Of a DNA stretch of 64,000 nucleotides, positions 1 through 11,754 are shown piece by piece; position 1 is the first letter of the stretch; each line of letters starts with the position of its first letter. The position numbers were made by a program, and so were the translations under genes. Origin of the DNA: Micrasema longulum (taxonomy: Eukaryota; Arthropoda; Insecta; Trichoptera; Brachycentridae); contig JAGVSM010003811.1 in the NCBI GenBank assembly GCA_022494885.1, positions 62,001 through 126,000 of the forward strand. Direction: 5' to 3'. Under the pieces are notes generated by a model, which worked only from the letters and a program-made list of their open reading frames with translations, searched no databases and was not told where the DNA came from.

Positions 1-904
1 ATCCTCATCATCATAAGCATTCTTGTCCTAATCCCGCCCAATTTACAATAACTTACTGTTCTTAAAAAAAATAAAAAAAATCTTTGATTATTGAAAAATA
101 TTTACAAGTACATGAAAATAACATTTTTATATGTATTTATTTAATATGTAATATATTTTCTTTACTAACTTTGTATACTTTGTGGAAATCTGTTATTACT
201 TCTGAGTTTATACACTACATCTATTTGTTTACTATAAATATGTATGTAGAACTGTTGATTTCTAAAATAAAATAAAAAGCCATTTTCGACTAGAAATATT
301 TGTTTTTACTTGTCTATCTCAAAAGTAGCAACCCTCGTATATCCACTTGATTTCCTTATTCGGGATTTTTAACTGAGAGTGGCTATCGGCCCAGGGTTAC
401 GGTCCTATTTCACACGCAGAACTGTATTCTTTATCCGCCTGGACACTGAAAATATAATATTCTAATTTTCTATAATACCAATCGACGATGAATAATTATT
501 AAATTTATCTCACCAACTGGTTTTTCCACTTTAGGTACTAACGCATTAAATACCTACATAGTACCTACATGCAATGCAGAGTGCATTATTTGCTAAACAA
601 ATGATTTGTGGTGCATAGGTCATACAAACTTGTTTATGCGCGTTACCTACGCGTGTTTCTATATTTGTGTTACTATGCACGTACTGTGTACATACCTATG
701 TACATCTGCATACACGACTAGTGATTACAATATCGGTCCGTGGTGCTGTGCAGTGTGCATAGGTCACATTACGAGTATAAAATGTCATCATTAACCAGAT
801 ATTCTGTTTTAATACATATTTATATCACACGAGCGTAATTTTCGGGAAAGCTTATCGGAATAGTCTATTAAAAAAAAACCCAACGATAATTTGGTCGCTG
901 GTTC
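1..904. other. AT-rich DNA, no gene recognised
   Basis: I see no coding frame longer than about 60 codons with protein-like composition and no terminal repeat. The 11-bp word tgcataggtca occurs near 613 and again near 757, which hints at a decayed repeat but no more. Confidence 0.5.
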
Positions 905-2530
905 TATTTTTATTTATGTATTTATTTGTTTATTAACGGACATTGTCCATTTATACAATTTATAGGGATTTAATATTACAATAAAAGAATAGTTAAAAAT
1001 ATTTTAAAAAAAGAAAAGAAGCATTGACAAGCATAAGGGTCATCAAGACAAAATCTGGACTATTTATTTAGTGCTCGTTTAAATCGCCGTAAACTTAAAC
1101 CAAAAAAGTCCAGATCTCGTCTTGAGTTAACAGTACGACAAAGACGGTTCATTGGAGAATTAAGGCCATAGTTTGTTCTATGCTGATCGATGAACAGTAC
1201 TTCATTGTTTCTCAACCTACGAGTCGGAATACGGAATTTTACTTGTCCCAGTAATGATGAAACATCGATTATACCATTTAGTATGCCGAATATATATATG
1301 GAATCAATATTAGTTCTACGTTTTTGTAGACTAGAAATATTTAACATTGACTCTATATCAGCATAAAAATAATTACCTCTCTCTAGTCCAAGCATCCACG
1401 CTACTTTTCGAAGCAAGCGATGTTGGACTGATTCAATGTGATTTATGCGATTGACATATAATGGAGACCAGACAACGGATGCATATTCTAGAAGAGGGCG
1501 AACAGTTGAGCTAAAGAGTTTTGATTGTACAGACATTAGTAAAATCAAAGGATATTCTGTTAATGAAGCTAAGTAATTTCAGTGATTTATTTACTGTATT
1601 ATCTATATGCTCGTTGTCTGTAGCTACAAGACGTGCTGGGATATTTATTTATTGTATAGCGCCCTTGTGGTGAGTCATAAAAATGGCGCTATATAAATTA
1701 TACAAACATTATTATTATTATGTCAGTTTATAGTCCAAAACAACTCACAAATCGCTGATGGACTTAACTACATAAATTTTTGAGTTATATTTTAAGTACT
1801 CGAAAGAAATAGGTTATTTTACATTTTTTTATATTTAGTTCTAATTTATTGACTTTGAGAATTTTGCTGTCTTCCGCGAAGAGCCAAAAGCGAGAGTTAG
1901 AGAATGATTTGACAACATCATTAATAAACATATTGAAAAGCAGGGTTGCCAAATGGGTACCCTGAGGTACACCCGATGTAACATCAACACTGGTTGACAA
2001 ATAGTTATCTATCCGAACATTTTGTTACCTACCACTTAGGTACGAATTAATAAATGAGAGTAAGTAATTAAAAAAATATCTCTTATTCCCAAGGCATGTA
2101 ATTTATATATGAGAATTTTATGATCTACTTTGTCAAAAGCCTTGGAAAAATCAGTATTAAGAACGTCAATCTGCTAACATCCTCAAGTGCTTTGACAATA
2201 ACCTGGGTATAATCTACCAGGTTAGAGCAGCTTGATCTGGCAGATCTAAATACATGCTGTTCATCCATCAGTATATTTTTAAACATGGGCGAGATTTTGC
2301 TAGCAATAATAGCTTCAAACATTTTAGCTATACAAGATAATGTTGAAATAGGCCTATAATTGCCAACATCAGATTTATCGCCTAATTTAAAGACAGGCCT
2401 CATATAACTTATTTTCCATGATTATTATTATTCCATGATGAAAGATTAAATATGTATGACATTGGTTTAGCGAGACTGCAGCTACAATTTTTTAATAATA
2501 CATCTAGAATACCATCGGGCCCAGTAATAT
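905..2530 (-). pseudogene. Degenerate non-LTR retrotransposon (LINE), reverse-transcriptase half and 3' end
   Basis: Read on the minus strand this is a broken LINE reverse transcriptase running from RT motifs to the C-terminus. About 2420-2522 encodes ITGPDGILDVLLK, the usual block upstream of the RT fingers. 2125-2403 carries FKLGDKSDVGNYRPIS (RT motif 1-2 region). 1785-2000 carries SGVPQGTHLATLLFNMFIND and the catalytic-site block as FAEDS, where active enzymes have FADD, so one catalytic Asp appears as Glu. 1060-1548 is the thumb/C-terminal region (LEYASVVWSP, HRLLRKVAWMLGL), ending near FKRALNK. The blocks lie in different frames separated by stops, so the copy is dead. An A/T-rich tail with TTTATTTA words at 905-1000 marks the 3' end. 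The same family recurs on the plus strand near 39.6 kb. A Jockey/CR1-type clade is likely but not resolved. Confidence 0.85.
1640..1726 (+). mobile_element. 5'-truncated LINE tail with (ATT)n end, inserted in the older LINE
   Basis: A short piece reads tatagcgcc, then about 20 nt, then ggcgctata (a 9-bp inverted repeat), then aaattatacaaacattattattattat. A GCGCTATATAA motif followed by ATT repeats is the usual 3' end of CR1/L2-like LINEs. It interrupts the minus-strand LINE between its RT and thumb blocks, so it arrived later. No coding sequence remains. Confidence 0.55.
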
Positions 2531-2785
2531 TTTTTGTTTATGATTTATTTGTTTATTTATATACGGCATTTCTGCCATTTACGTATGTTAGTGGATATGA
2601 AACATAATGCAATAGGATATATTAATACACATATAAAAACACAAACCTATATATTTTAGACTTAGTGATTTTAAACACAACCATCTCAAAGAAATTTCAC
2701 AAATAATAACTATTTTAGGCCATCTTTTGAAATTGATTTCCCCTTGTTGCTAAGAATATATTTGTAATTTATTTTTGTATCAGAG
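2531..2785 (-). repeat. Probable LINE 3' tail, minus orientation
   Basis: The sequence begins with a TTTATTTGTTTATTTATATACGG-type stretch like the 3' tails of the LINEs at 905, 14335 and 20440, then becomes AT-rich without a reading frame. Assignment rests only on this tail-like composition and position. Confidence 0.3.
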
Positions 2786-2840
2786 TAGAATATTTTATAG
2801 TCCCTGCACTGGTACCTAAAGCGTAAGACTGATGAAAAAT
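2786..2840 (+). mobile_element. Tail fragment of tRNA-derived SINE (family A)
   Basis: The string agaatattttatagtccc, a short gap, then ggtacctaaagcgtaagactgat matches the body of the fuller SINE copies at 14505-14665 (plus) and 54035-54215 (minus). The tRNA-like head is missing, so this is a 5'-truncated copy. Confidence 0.6.
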
Positions 2841-2939
2841 AACACCATGCTAGATTAGCACTACACGTTAAAGGTTTGTAGGTAACCTACCTACTCGTAC
2901 GTACAATAAATAATATGTACATATCATTAAGTTGGTAGC

Positions 2940-3175
2940 ATCGCATAGCCACATATGTATCGGTGGCGGGGGGGAGTGAGGAGTGAGGAGTGAGGACGTT
3001 GGCAGCGGGGGGTGGCGGCGGGAGGGAGAGGAGCAGGGGTCTCCGACATTTGACATTTGATCCCAGACAACCGACACAGCTATGCGATCGAAATCCATCC
3101 ATAGCTCGGCGACACTGTCGGGGCTGACAGGGGCACCCGACCCGTGGACGCCGAACTGAACTACGCAAACGTCAA
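2940..3175 (-). other. GC-rich CpG islet, possible exon or promoter
   Basis: About 230 bp are much richer in G+C than their surroundings. The part at 2960-3030 is a purine-rich run with gagtgag repeats. On the minus strand one frame is open across the islet and reads GAPVSPDSVAELWMDFDRIA in its middle, but no matching family comes to mind and there is no clear start or splice pair. It could be a first exon with promoter, or simply a GC-rich repeat. I do not call a gene. Confidence 0.2.
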
Positions 3176-3299
3176 AACTTGCTGTTTCGAAACTACGGTA
3201 TCAGAATATTAACACTGGGGGAAAATAACACAATATAAAGTTAACATTCCATACAGCTGTACCTTGTGTTTTTAAAATATCTGGTATTTTTTCAGTACT

Positions 3300-3985
3300 T
3301 TTGTATCTATATTTATTATCTTCTTCTTTTCCACATCCGGTTTTTTAGTGGAGCATGTAGACATCACCGGTTGCCTCCAGGAGACCCTATCGCCAGCCAG
3401 CATTTTCGCATCTTCCCATGTCAATCTAGCGCCTCTTAATTCTGTCGAATAAAATCGGAAGATCGTCATCGACGGCCTTCCAGGACGGCGTGAGCCCGCG
3501 GGTCTAAAGAAGAGGCGACTTGAGTTTAGGTTCTCCTGAGGCATGCGTAGCATGTGCCCAAGCCAGGTCCGCCGCCGCATCCTCAAGACGCTCGTTATAG
3601 GAGGCTGCTGCGTCCGTTCTCGTACTTCAATGTTAGTTATTAAATCGAACCACCTTATACCTAATATTCTTCTAAGTTTTGACCTTTGCCAAGATTCGCA
3701 TCCATATAGGAGTACTGGCATTATACAAGAGTTAAATAATCGGCATTTTGTTTTGATCGAGTATAGACCTGAGTTTTAGACAACACGCATCATGTTAAAA
3801 GTTGCTCCAGCAATTCCTAGGCGGGTTGTGAGCTCTTCGTGCTGTGCTTCCATCCTCAGTCATTTGAACTTCCAAGTATTTATAGCTGTCAACTTTCTCG
3901 ATCCTCTGTCCATTATTATAGAGAGGCTGATCAGGGTCAGGACAGGATTTGTTGCACATAATTTGCGTCTTTTTTTTGTGCGTTA
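3300..3985 (-). pseudogene. LINE endonuclease-reverse transcriptase, C-terminal third (family W)
   Basis: On the minus strand the region encodes the post-catalytic part of a non-LTR reverse transcriptase. Near 3860-3980 the frame reads RIEKVDSYKYLEVQMTEDG, near 3700 VLLYGCESW, then RRILGIRWFDLITNIEVRER and RRRTWLGHMLRMP, then RRPGRPSMTIFRFY. These blocks typify the C-termini of RTE/BovB-like or related LINEs annotated as endonuclease-reverse transcriptase. Frames shift near 3720, so it is not functional. Related fragments lie at about 9980, 15520, 17770, 28430, 36250 and 37870, which makes this one of the commonest families here. Confidence 0.85.
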
Positions 3986-4500
3986 TTTTAAGGTGCGAGC
4001 TTTTGATTTAGCTGTAATTTTTATTTACAAGGCTATACTTACTGAAATATTGTTAATAAATTATTAGAAATTTTAAATTGATTACTCTTTGAAATGTCTT
4101 TGTGGTAAATTATTAAGTTCATATGAATTATGTTTATATTAATTATGACGATAGTTAAATGAGATTAACTAACCAGCTGATGGAAGTTATTTGTGAATTG
4201 TTTAAAATTTTGATTATTATTTTGTAAGAAAATAAACTTCTTGAAAATAAAAAAAATACAACCAGTAGTGTCTCTCTCACAAGAGTGTTTCTTTTCATAT
4301 TTTTAAAAAAAATAATTCTATAGCTTTTTGGATGGGTACTTATAAAATAGTATTTATAATATTGCGAGAAGTAATCCAAGAATTATGAAACTGGAATCGC
4401 ATAAGATTAACTGAACTAAAAATAAGTCATACAGTCTTAACATTAGGATTGTCAAATAACAAATTTATGTTATATGAAATACGGGACACGGGTAGACCCC
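3986..4500. other. AT-rich DNA, nothing recognised
   Basis: No protein-like frame or terminal repeat is seen. The open frame at 4155-4379 (minus) is low-complexity Lys/Ile/Phe-rich translation of AT-rich DNA. Confidence 0.5.
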
Positions 4501-4544
4501 GATACATATTCACTTTGCTTTGCCTATTGGCAAAAAGTTCTTTT

Positions 4545-4722
4545 TTTTTGCAAAGATAAAGATTTGCGTTCTTTTAATTTACCCAAAAAAAAAATTGCAT
4601 TTAATTTTCGGTGAGTTGTAAATAACTTAAATCAAGTTAGGGTCGAGTGGGGTTTGAACCTCGGGGTCAAATCTGCGAGTCCGCGACACCTAGCTGCGGG
4701 ACCACGATGCGATCCGTTTGAT
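4545..4722 (-). mobile_element. tRNA-derived SINE (family B), minus strand
   Basis: On the minus strand a tRNA-like head (gtggtcccgcagctaggtg, then a B-box-like ggttcaaacccc) is followed by a body with gttatttacaactcaccg and the end gggtaaattaaaagaacgc, aaatcttt. The head and tail match copies near 43.2-43.4 kb, 43.5 kb and 45.0-45.25 kb. An RNA polymerase III promoter (A and B boxes) is inferred from the tRNA-like head. It is too diverged to be a working tRNA gene. Confidence 0.65.
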
Positions 4723-6170
4723 AAAAGAGTATTATTTGTTTTTCTGCTTGAGAATAAAACATATTTTTGTTTGTAAGATAATTATTATTAACTCGACAAA
4801 TCGTGGTGCCATAAAAGACAGTTAATGTGATAAAATGCGGTCATACTTATATAATCAGCTTTACGGGGAGCTCATTATCTCGAGTATTGGACAAATAATA
4901 CACGCTGGTCTTTATCAGTTCTAGGGTTAAGGCAAAAAAGATCCGTTTTAAAGATTTTTGTGTTTATCGCAAACATTTATATGTAAATTAAGAATATTTT
5001 ATTCGTAGCATTATCACCCAATACTGATACGTTATCTGTGAAATGATACATAAATGTACACGAAACATTTCATTTGACATTGTGTGCGACACGTTACGTG
5101 AACTCGCTCGACGCTTGATATCCCGTCCTTATCGACTCCTCCGTACTGTAGTAACTGTAGCCTGTAGCGCTATAGCGCAGCCACATATATGGCATTACGC
5201 GAGAGCTACTAAGCACTGCAGTATCTAGTATCTACTATCTCCTAACTACTAATGTCACCGTCTCCGTTCATGCGGCCGTGCAGCGTAGCGCCGCGCCGGG
5301 CCATTCTCACTCGGCAATTATTATTCATCACTTTTACTGTACTCGTACGCAAGATAAATCTTATTTTTAGTTGCCCTCTAATCTGTGCTGCGACTCTCTA
5401 AAGATAATTTAAATGGTCATGTTTATTTCTACGCGAGATAATGTATAATTACTAAGAAAACACATTATTTTATCTGATACTTATTAATGTTTTTAGAGTA
5501 GACTGCTACTTGTGTCTACAGTCGTACAAAGCGATAGTGAAACTTTTATTTAATATAATATTTTATAATCGGTACTAGCAACGGTGGAAACCTATATTAG
5601 AATGTTCATAACATAATACGACATAATAATGTCGTAAGTTGAATTTATTTTCTATTATTCAATAATACAAAAGATCATTATTAGAGACCTAACTACTGTA
5701 CCTACTATAAACTAATTATTACGCTACGCACTTTGGTTCGATTTCATCACAGATTTGCGTACATGTAATATTTATACTTTTTACGAATATATGCATATAA
5801 TATATTATTTAAAAAGAAATACTTATTTAATGGGGATAGTGGGTACAAGAAATTTTGGATCTAAAAGGACCAATGTCAGATTTCATTTTTTTCTTACCGA
5901 CGTTTTGTACAGGGTCTATGTCAATTAAACATATGTATAATGAACTATTTTATGTGCACATACATATGTAGTAATGTTTTTATTAATATTAGTTATCAAA
6001 CAAGTAAAACAGTTTGTTATAACGCCACAAAATGGCTGAAAAATTACTCTCCTGTAATATTGCTATTTACCACATTGGCCCTTTCAGATCCAAGCCACAG
6101 AATTCGTTCATATTTCATATAATTCATAAAACAAGATATAAAACCGTGTAGAGCGAATGGACATCAAAAT
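4723..6170. other. Unrecognised DNA with a small CpG-rich patch at 5240-5330
   Basis: Most of this stretch is AT-rich with no coding signature. The patch at 5240-5330 has a dense run of CG dinucleotides (gcggccgtgcagcgtagcgc), unusual against its neighbours, and could be a regulatory islet. The short frame at 5043-5228 ends before the patch and is not convincing. Confidence 0.3.
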
Positions 6171-6174
6171 ACGG

Positions 6175-6228
6175 AGTATTCGCATCGTAAATCTTATTAG
6201 ATCTTATTAGATTTACGATGCGAATACT
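6175..6228. repeat. Perfect 20-bp hairpin with 14-nt loop
   Basis: The arm agtattcgcatcgtaaatct at 6175-6194 is exactly the reverse complement of 6209-6228. The loop tattagatcttatt carries a second copy of the ttattag word. Flanks do not extend the pairing. It could be a small fold-back insertion, a decayed short inverted-repeat element or a hairpin RNA source. No open frame overlaps it. Confidence 0.85.
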
Positions 6229-6826
6229 GATAGAGGACCGAGAAAGACGTGATATGACCAAATCCAACAAATAAATACTCGATTTTGGACAAGTCAAAAG
6301 TCTGAATAATCGGCGCGAGAAGATGTTTAACTTTTTAAAAAGCGAGGTCTGTAGGTATGTAACGACAAAGTTTCCCTTACGGGGAAACGATGTGTTGGTG
6401 TGATTTTTGTAAATTGAAATGTTTTAAGATCCAGTTGATGAAGTTCGTGCTTGAAAGTTAGCAAGACTTTGAATACCCATAAACGCATTTTCTAAATATC
6501 CTGTGAAATAAAAATAGTAAGAACTAGCGACCCTTTACGAGTAATATAATTGCATAACTAGACCATGGGTAAGTTATAATTTATAGCTAAACATCGATTC
6601 ATTTAATTGAGAATGTTCCTAGTTGGAGCACGGGTCACGAGTTATTGACCCCTGAGCTGGCGCTCTCCGCAAAACACTAAACTATTTCCTATAAACTATA
6701 GGCCGATACAGTTTTATATAATGTTTAATTATGAGGCTCAATTAAAAACATGGGTTTATTACACTACTCACTGACAGATTAAAAAACCATTCTTATACAA
6801 ACGAAAGACAACTTAAATTTATTTCA
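6229..6826. other. No gene recognised
   Basis: AT-rich sequence with no coding frame, TIR or tRNA-like box that I can support. Confidence 0.5.
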
Positions 6827-7160
6827 ACAGAGAGGGAAAACATTTTTGAGAAGGGAATATGGAAGTCTAGGCATTTACAGGGCTTGTGACCTGTCATTGG
6901 CTGGTTTAAGTGGCCACTTTACACACTGTGTAACATTCACCATTCTGCCCATGTTTGAACATCCACAAAAATGTTTGATTATGTCCGAATACTTGCTGAA
7001 TTGAGTATAAAAATTGGAAAATTGTTTTCAGGCATTGCCTAGTAGGTGATTTAGTTCAGCCGGATGAACCTCACCCACGTGATAAAGGTTTCAGCTCTTT
7101 TACTTCACAAAAGTCAACAGATGGAAGAGTTGAGGAAATGTGGATGTTCAAACATGGGCG
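6827..7160. mobile_element. MITE of the ttaagtggccactttacac family, right end truncated
   Basis: The left arm begins caacagaga and contains gaagtctaggcatttacagg, tttaagtggccactttacac and catgtttgaacatccac. The right side at about 7138-7155 returns gtggatgttcaaacatggg, the inverse of the inner part of the left arm, then the match stops. The complete relative at 16842-17215 shows that both arms should be about 140 bp, so most of the right arm is lost here. The centre contains gcattgcctagtaggtga, shared with the element holding a reverse transcriptase at 25.2 kb. No transposase is encoded. Confidence 0.75.
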
Positions 7161-8600
7161 ACTGATACTTAAATTTACAAATTTGGAATAATTTAATTAA
7201 GTTTGAGTATCGTTCGTATTTTATTTCAACAATGAACTGCCACTTACAATTTTCACTCGCAATCTTGAATATTTTAGTAACGATAGATGCTTATTGAAAA
7301 TATTAAAATCTACCTATGTAGCAATATAAAATTTTAATCAATATTGTGTTATTTCAATTTATATTTACTTTACCTTTAAATATATTTATACTTATTTATT
7401 TCAAGAAAACAACAACCATTACTAAAAATACAAAGTTATAAAATTTACGAAAAATGTAGGCCGATGATCGTTTTATTTAAATTACTTAATATTTTATTTT
7501 TGTAAAGTATACTACTTCTTACTACTTTGACATTAGTCTCTTTCATGCATTTGTTTCTTTTTTATGATATGTACGTATTGAATGTATCTTTGTAATGTAT
7601 ATGTTATATTTAAATTAATTAATTGAATACGTATAGTAAATGTGCCGCAATCAATGAGCTCCAAGAAGTTAGCCAGACATTTTATAATTATTTTCTTAGT
7701 CTTGAAATACACTCCGCAAAAATTGCAGCATTTTTTTTCTGTTTCATAAAATAAATATTTGCGTTCTTATGATTTACCAATATATTAAAAATTTTGTACC
7801 AATTTCTTTCAGTTGTAAGAAATCGTGGAAAATGGGAAATAAATTAGTAGGAGTTTTTAAAGTATACTTGAGAAAAGTCACTCCACTTATAAAAAAAAAA
7901 TTACACTGGTAATGAAATAACTCATAAATATAAAATGAAAATGTTCCTTCGTTGTGAACTCGGTCTTAAGAAACCCGTGTAAAAGAATATATGGCGCTTA
8001 CGCTTTTAAAATTCAGTATCTAATACTTTTTTTAATAGTAAGTATTTATTTTTGGTTTTTCTTATGATTTATTTGGGAATATAAGTATCTATAAAGAAAT
8101 AGCGTACGTTGCGCAAATATAACGTCATCTTTCTCCGACTAATTCTCGAAAAAAGTCTGTGTCAAAACACGAATGATTTTCCTCTAACAATCTCAGGCAC
8201 AAGTGGGGCGTCCGTAGACTGTAGACTTCTATAACCGGGGTTCCCAAACTACGGAGAAAAAGCGGAAAAATCTACTAGCAAATTTATGCAATTGTGAAGA
8301 CTTACAAAACTCCAGAAATGATGATTTGAAATATCGCTACACTGCAAATGAATCAGTTCCATTTATCGTCCAATTTTATGTTCTGGAGCGAAGGTTTCTA
8401 TTAGCAAAAAAAAAATTAAATAACATATTATGAAATACACCAAAACAAATTATTAACACTGTGTAGTCCTCCTTAGAATAGGTGTGAGAAGGACTCAAAC
8501 TAATTTTGTGTAAAAAAGTATTTTATATAGTATATTAATGAAAATACAAATAAAAAAATAGAACTATGGTAGTATGTTAGCATTATAGGACCGGTGCGCG
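7161..8600. other. AT-rich DNA with a SINE-B tail fragment near 7749-7830
   Basis: Within otherwise featureless AT-rich sequence, aaatatttgcgttcttatga followed by tttacc and a diverged ttcagttgtaag block match the tail of SINE family B in minus orientation. The tRNA head is absent. The rest shows no gene. Confidence 0.45.
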
Positions 8601-9690
8601 TGAGTTGATTTGAGGTCAAATGAGAAAGATGGAATAGTAAAATTGAAGTTATTTATTAAGTACATAGATACACACGAGATATATCCTATTTTTTTGTATA
8701 GAAGGAATTTACAATAGCGAGCTGTGGGCAGGCGACGCGAAATGCCAAGATAAAATGTAGTGAGTTCTTCCGATGCGCGGGGTTTAATATCTCGTCCGGG
8801 CTGACGTTGCAGCGGTCTACGCGTTGCGAGCCAAAGCGGAGTCCGGACCTGCCAACCTCACGGCTGTTGGTGTTGCTCGCCACAACATGATGAGCCAGCC
8901 AGGTCTCGGCCCTCGGGACTGAGTGAGACTAAAAAGCCTGGAAACCCTCGTTCTATTATAATAAAACCTTCAAATACTCTCTTAATCTAACTGCCAACAT
9001 ACTCTTCTTCTTCCTGGCTGTATGTTCCATTTACCAGCAGTCAGCCCTTCTAGTCTTCAGTCGACACGTCGGACAGGGAGATTTGTCGCTCGGTTTATTT
9101 TTTTCGGCCGGTTGCCACCCGACGCCGACAGACGCCGACCCCTCTCGCTAACTGGGGCTCAGGATGCCACCGTTGACTATCGTCCCTGCGCTGCCATCCT
9201 CGACGCAACGTCCTGCCCGACGCCGCTGTTTCGAGAGAAGATCTGTGCCTCTTCCGCCTGTTCCGCCGTACTGATGCACTTCATCTCCGCCATCGCAGTC
9301 GTTGAGGTTTTTACCCATAGCCCTGGGCGAGGGATCAATACTGGGTCGTCCGAACTCAGTCCGAACCTAGACTTCCATATTCTCTTCTCAAAAAGGTTTT
9401 TTCTCTCGGTTACAACAAATTTAAAACAAGTATATTGTTTTATTCGTAAACACTACCTAATTTATGGTATAAGTAAATAATCTGCTATATTTATATATGG
9501 TAGAAATAAATTACGAACAATTTGAGAATAAGCTAAAGAAAAACTTCCTAACACAGTTAACATTGACTGTATTTTGAAAATGAAATGTATGTATGGAAAT
9601 GGAAGTATAGTATATATTTTTTCAATTTTACTTCAAAAACTCTGCATTTAAAAGTGTATTAATTTTAGACGAAGACCCAAAACTTTAAAA
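8601..9690. other. GC-enriched stretch with an unrecognised 152-codon open frame
   Basis: From about 8690 to 9370 the base composition is clearly more GC-rich than its surroundings. A plus-strand frame at 9022-9480 is open for 152 codons (it contains RTGRFVARFIFFGRLPPDAD), and a minus-strand frame is open at 8686-8883. Neither resembles a family I know, and the first becomes AT-rich and non-protein-like in its last third. An old mobile element or a host exon cluster are both possible. I would not call either frame a gene. Confidence 0.25.
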
Positions 9691-9960
9691 AAAAATATTT
9701 TTCATGGACACAATACGAAAATAGCAGAAAAATATTATATTTAACATTCTAAAACGAGACAAGGACAGTCGAGACTAATAAACCAGGGACTGAAATTATA
9801 CAATAAACTACCAGAAAAAAAACAAACAAAAAACTCAGACAACCTTTACAAAGCATGTTTAAAATATTATCATTAACAATAGAATATGAATTTAATAAAG
9901 AAAAAATATTTTGTTAAATGAATATAATCCGTAAGGGTTTATAAATAAATAAAAAAAGAA
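9690..9960 (+). pseudogene. LINE C-terminal end and 3' tail (family Q)
   Basis: The stretch gagacaaggacagtcgagac, taataaaccagggactgaaa and caataaactaccag matches 50920-51130 closely. Translated, the better copy reads RQGQSRLINQGLK then INYQTK, recalling the RLTRSK..G..LYNKLP end of many LINE ORF2 proteins. It ends in TAAATAAATAAAAAAAG, a LINE-like tail. Frames are broken. Confidence 0.6.
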
Positions 9961-9974
9961 TCATTCTTGATAAC

Positions 9975-10275
9975 GATCATTCCATATCCGATTACCAGCT
10001 GGAGCATAGTAATTTGCTTTCTACAAAGAGCCTCCAGGTATCTCTGTCGGCTGCCAGCTCTCGCCAGACCTTCCCGAGCCAGGCTCGCGTCCCGCAGCTC
10101 TGACATGAACTGCCGACAGTCACATCAGAGACGTCGAGAACCCGATGCCTTGTAGTGTTGGGAAGCGTGGTAAGGAGGCACCCGCAAAATATGGTCCAGC
10201 CAACCGGATGGCTTTCGCTCGATGACAGTTGCCACCGGAATCTGCTGCGTACGTTCTCCTATTTATTAATTCTTT
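9975..10275 (-). pseudogene. LINE family W C-terminal fragment
   Basis: The minus strand encodes remnants of the WLGHxLRMPxESLN...RRPGRP...ELAADRDAW block seen intact at 28430-28690. Matching words are aaagagcctccaggtatctc and tcggctgccagctctcgcc. Reading frames are interrupted, so this is a dead 5'-truncated copy. Confidence 0.65.
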
Positions 10276-11335
10276 ACAAAGTCAAACAAAGCTAGGCCAA
10301 AATACATCGATGGGAACACTCGGTTCCTATAGAGCCATTCTATATTTTTCAAGAACCCCTCCATGTGGAAGCTATAAATACGTCCGTGGTTCTGGGTTCT
10401 GAGAATTGATGAGGTGTTAGGATTGTAATCAATATAGAACCATCGCTATCGTTCATCGTAAGTTCCTAAAAAACGTAATTTAAGCTAATTTTAATCAAAA
10501 TGTGATCTCTTAGACGAATGCGTGGAAAAATCTATGCATGACAGGGTTACGAATAATGAAATCAAGCGAGAATGCAAATCTGAGAGACTTATAATTAAGA
10601 AAGGATCCCCGAGATAGTTTTTTGAACGGATGATGGAATAATGGTAAAAACAGATATATACATATGGCGAGAATGAATAGGAGCACAGGACAAAGACAAC
10701 CAAAATAGACGCGGCATGATCAGATTAACCAAAATCTCAAGTCTAGTGATCTCCAAAGTAGACACAATCGAAGAGCATGTACGACAAGATGTGGATGAAG
10801 CTAGGAACGTATGTCAGGGTAGACTGTGTGTGGCGGTTTATCCTCTCTGTTTACCCCTACGGGGAAAATTATCAATATGCATTGCGATCGGTGTACCAAT
10901 GCAGCAGTGTCCCATGCACCATTGGGTGCGGAAGGGAATGATGAGGATGTTTATTATAAGCCATTATGCATTCATTGAGAGCGGAACCTATTTTATTCGG
11001 GCAATATTTACTCAAAGCGGTACAACTCATCCGTCGAGTTGATTCGTGAACAGTGAACACTTATCGCTAGTAGGTAAATCGGAAGGTGAAATATAAAAAA
11101 TTGGAATATTAAGCAGTGACGGTGAAATAGTGGGACAAGAAATGGAGCCGGATAAAGTTCACTGAATATTGTAACCAGAATCTAAATACATAATATTATT
11201 CCGTAGGTAGAGGTTGTCTGCACGTACCGCGTACGCAATATATGTACATGTCTACACAATATACACACATCAGCTTCTTCTGTTAGCATTTACGCGTATT
11301 TATTACATTTTCCATCTTGCATTGTCATCGCATAG
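10276..11335. other. Unrecognised region containing a short dispersed repeat at 10855-10955
   Basis: The stretch gcgatcggtgtaccaatgca followed by gtcccatgcaccattgggtg and cggaagggaatgatgagg recurs at about 14700-14765 with few changes, so it is a dispersed repeat, perhaps a SINE or LINE tail. The remaining sequence shows no supported gene. The 108-codon plus frame at 10716-11042 overlaps the repeat and is not protein-like. Confidence 0.45.
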
Positions 11336-11558
11336 GGCCCAGAACACACGGCGAAACGCAAAAATGACGAAACTGCAACTCTAAGTTACTTTTGAGTTTC
11401 ATTTAAGTTTATGTCATATGGTCCTATAGGGAACCGCACACGATGCCACAAGTCTGAAACCCGTTTGAAACGCATTTCAAATCAGTTGCATTAAAACTGG
11501 CTTGCGGGAAACTCGTGTCGCGTTTTATTGTTTTTGCCGCGTTTTTTTTGTCCAGAAA

Positions 11559-11714
11559 ATGGCTGAGGACGAAAATAAAAATATTAAATTTGTTTTGAAA
11601 GTAGAAAAGTATCCTTGTCTGTACAATACAGGCTTATCAAGCTACTCTCGCGAGACGGAGATTGATAACGCATGGGCAGAGATTGGAAAAACAATGAAAA
11701 TCACAGCTGAGTGA
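11559..11714 (+). pseudogene. Truncated MADF-domain protein of the Harbinger element
   Basis: The frame from the ATG at 11559 gives a 51-residue peptide beginning MAEDENKNIKFVLKVEKYPC and containing LYNTGLSSYSRETEIDNAW. This is the first half of a MADF (Myb/SANT-like) DNA-binding domain, the type of second protein that PIF/Harbinger elements carry to bring the transposase to DNA. An upstream in-frame ATG at 11502 would add 19 residues of non-MADF sequence, so I prefer 11559. The protein stops just after AEIGKTMKITAE, where the rest of the gene has been deleted. Confidence 0.75.
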
Positions 11715-11754
11715 TCAGTTTCTTTTTATTTATTCATTCTTATTATCTAAACAC

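Noticed and set aside
9022..9480. 152-codon plus-strand gene
   Set aside because: No motif, no splice or start context, and composition changes abruptly within the frame; kept only as an unrecognised region.
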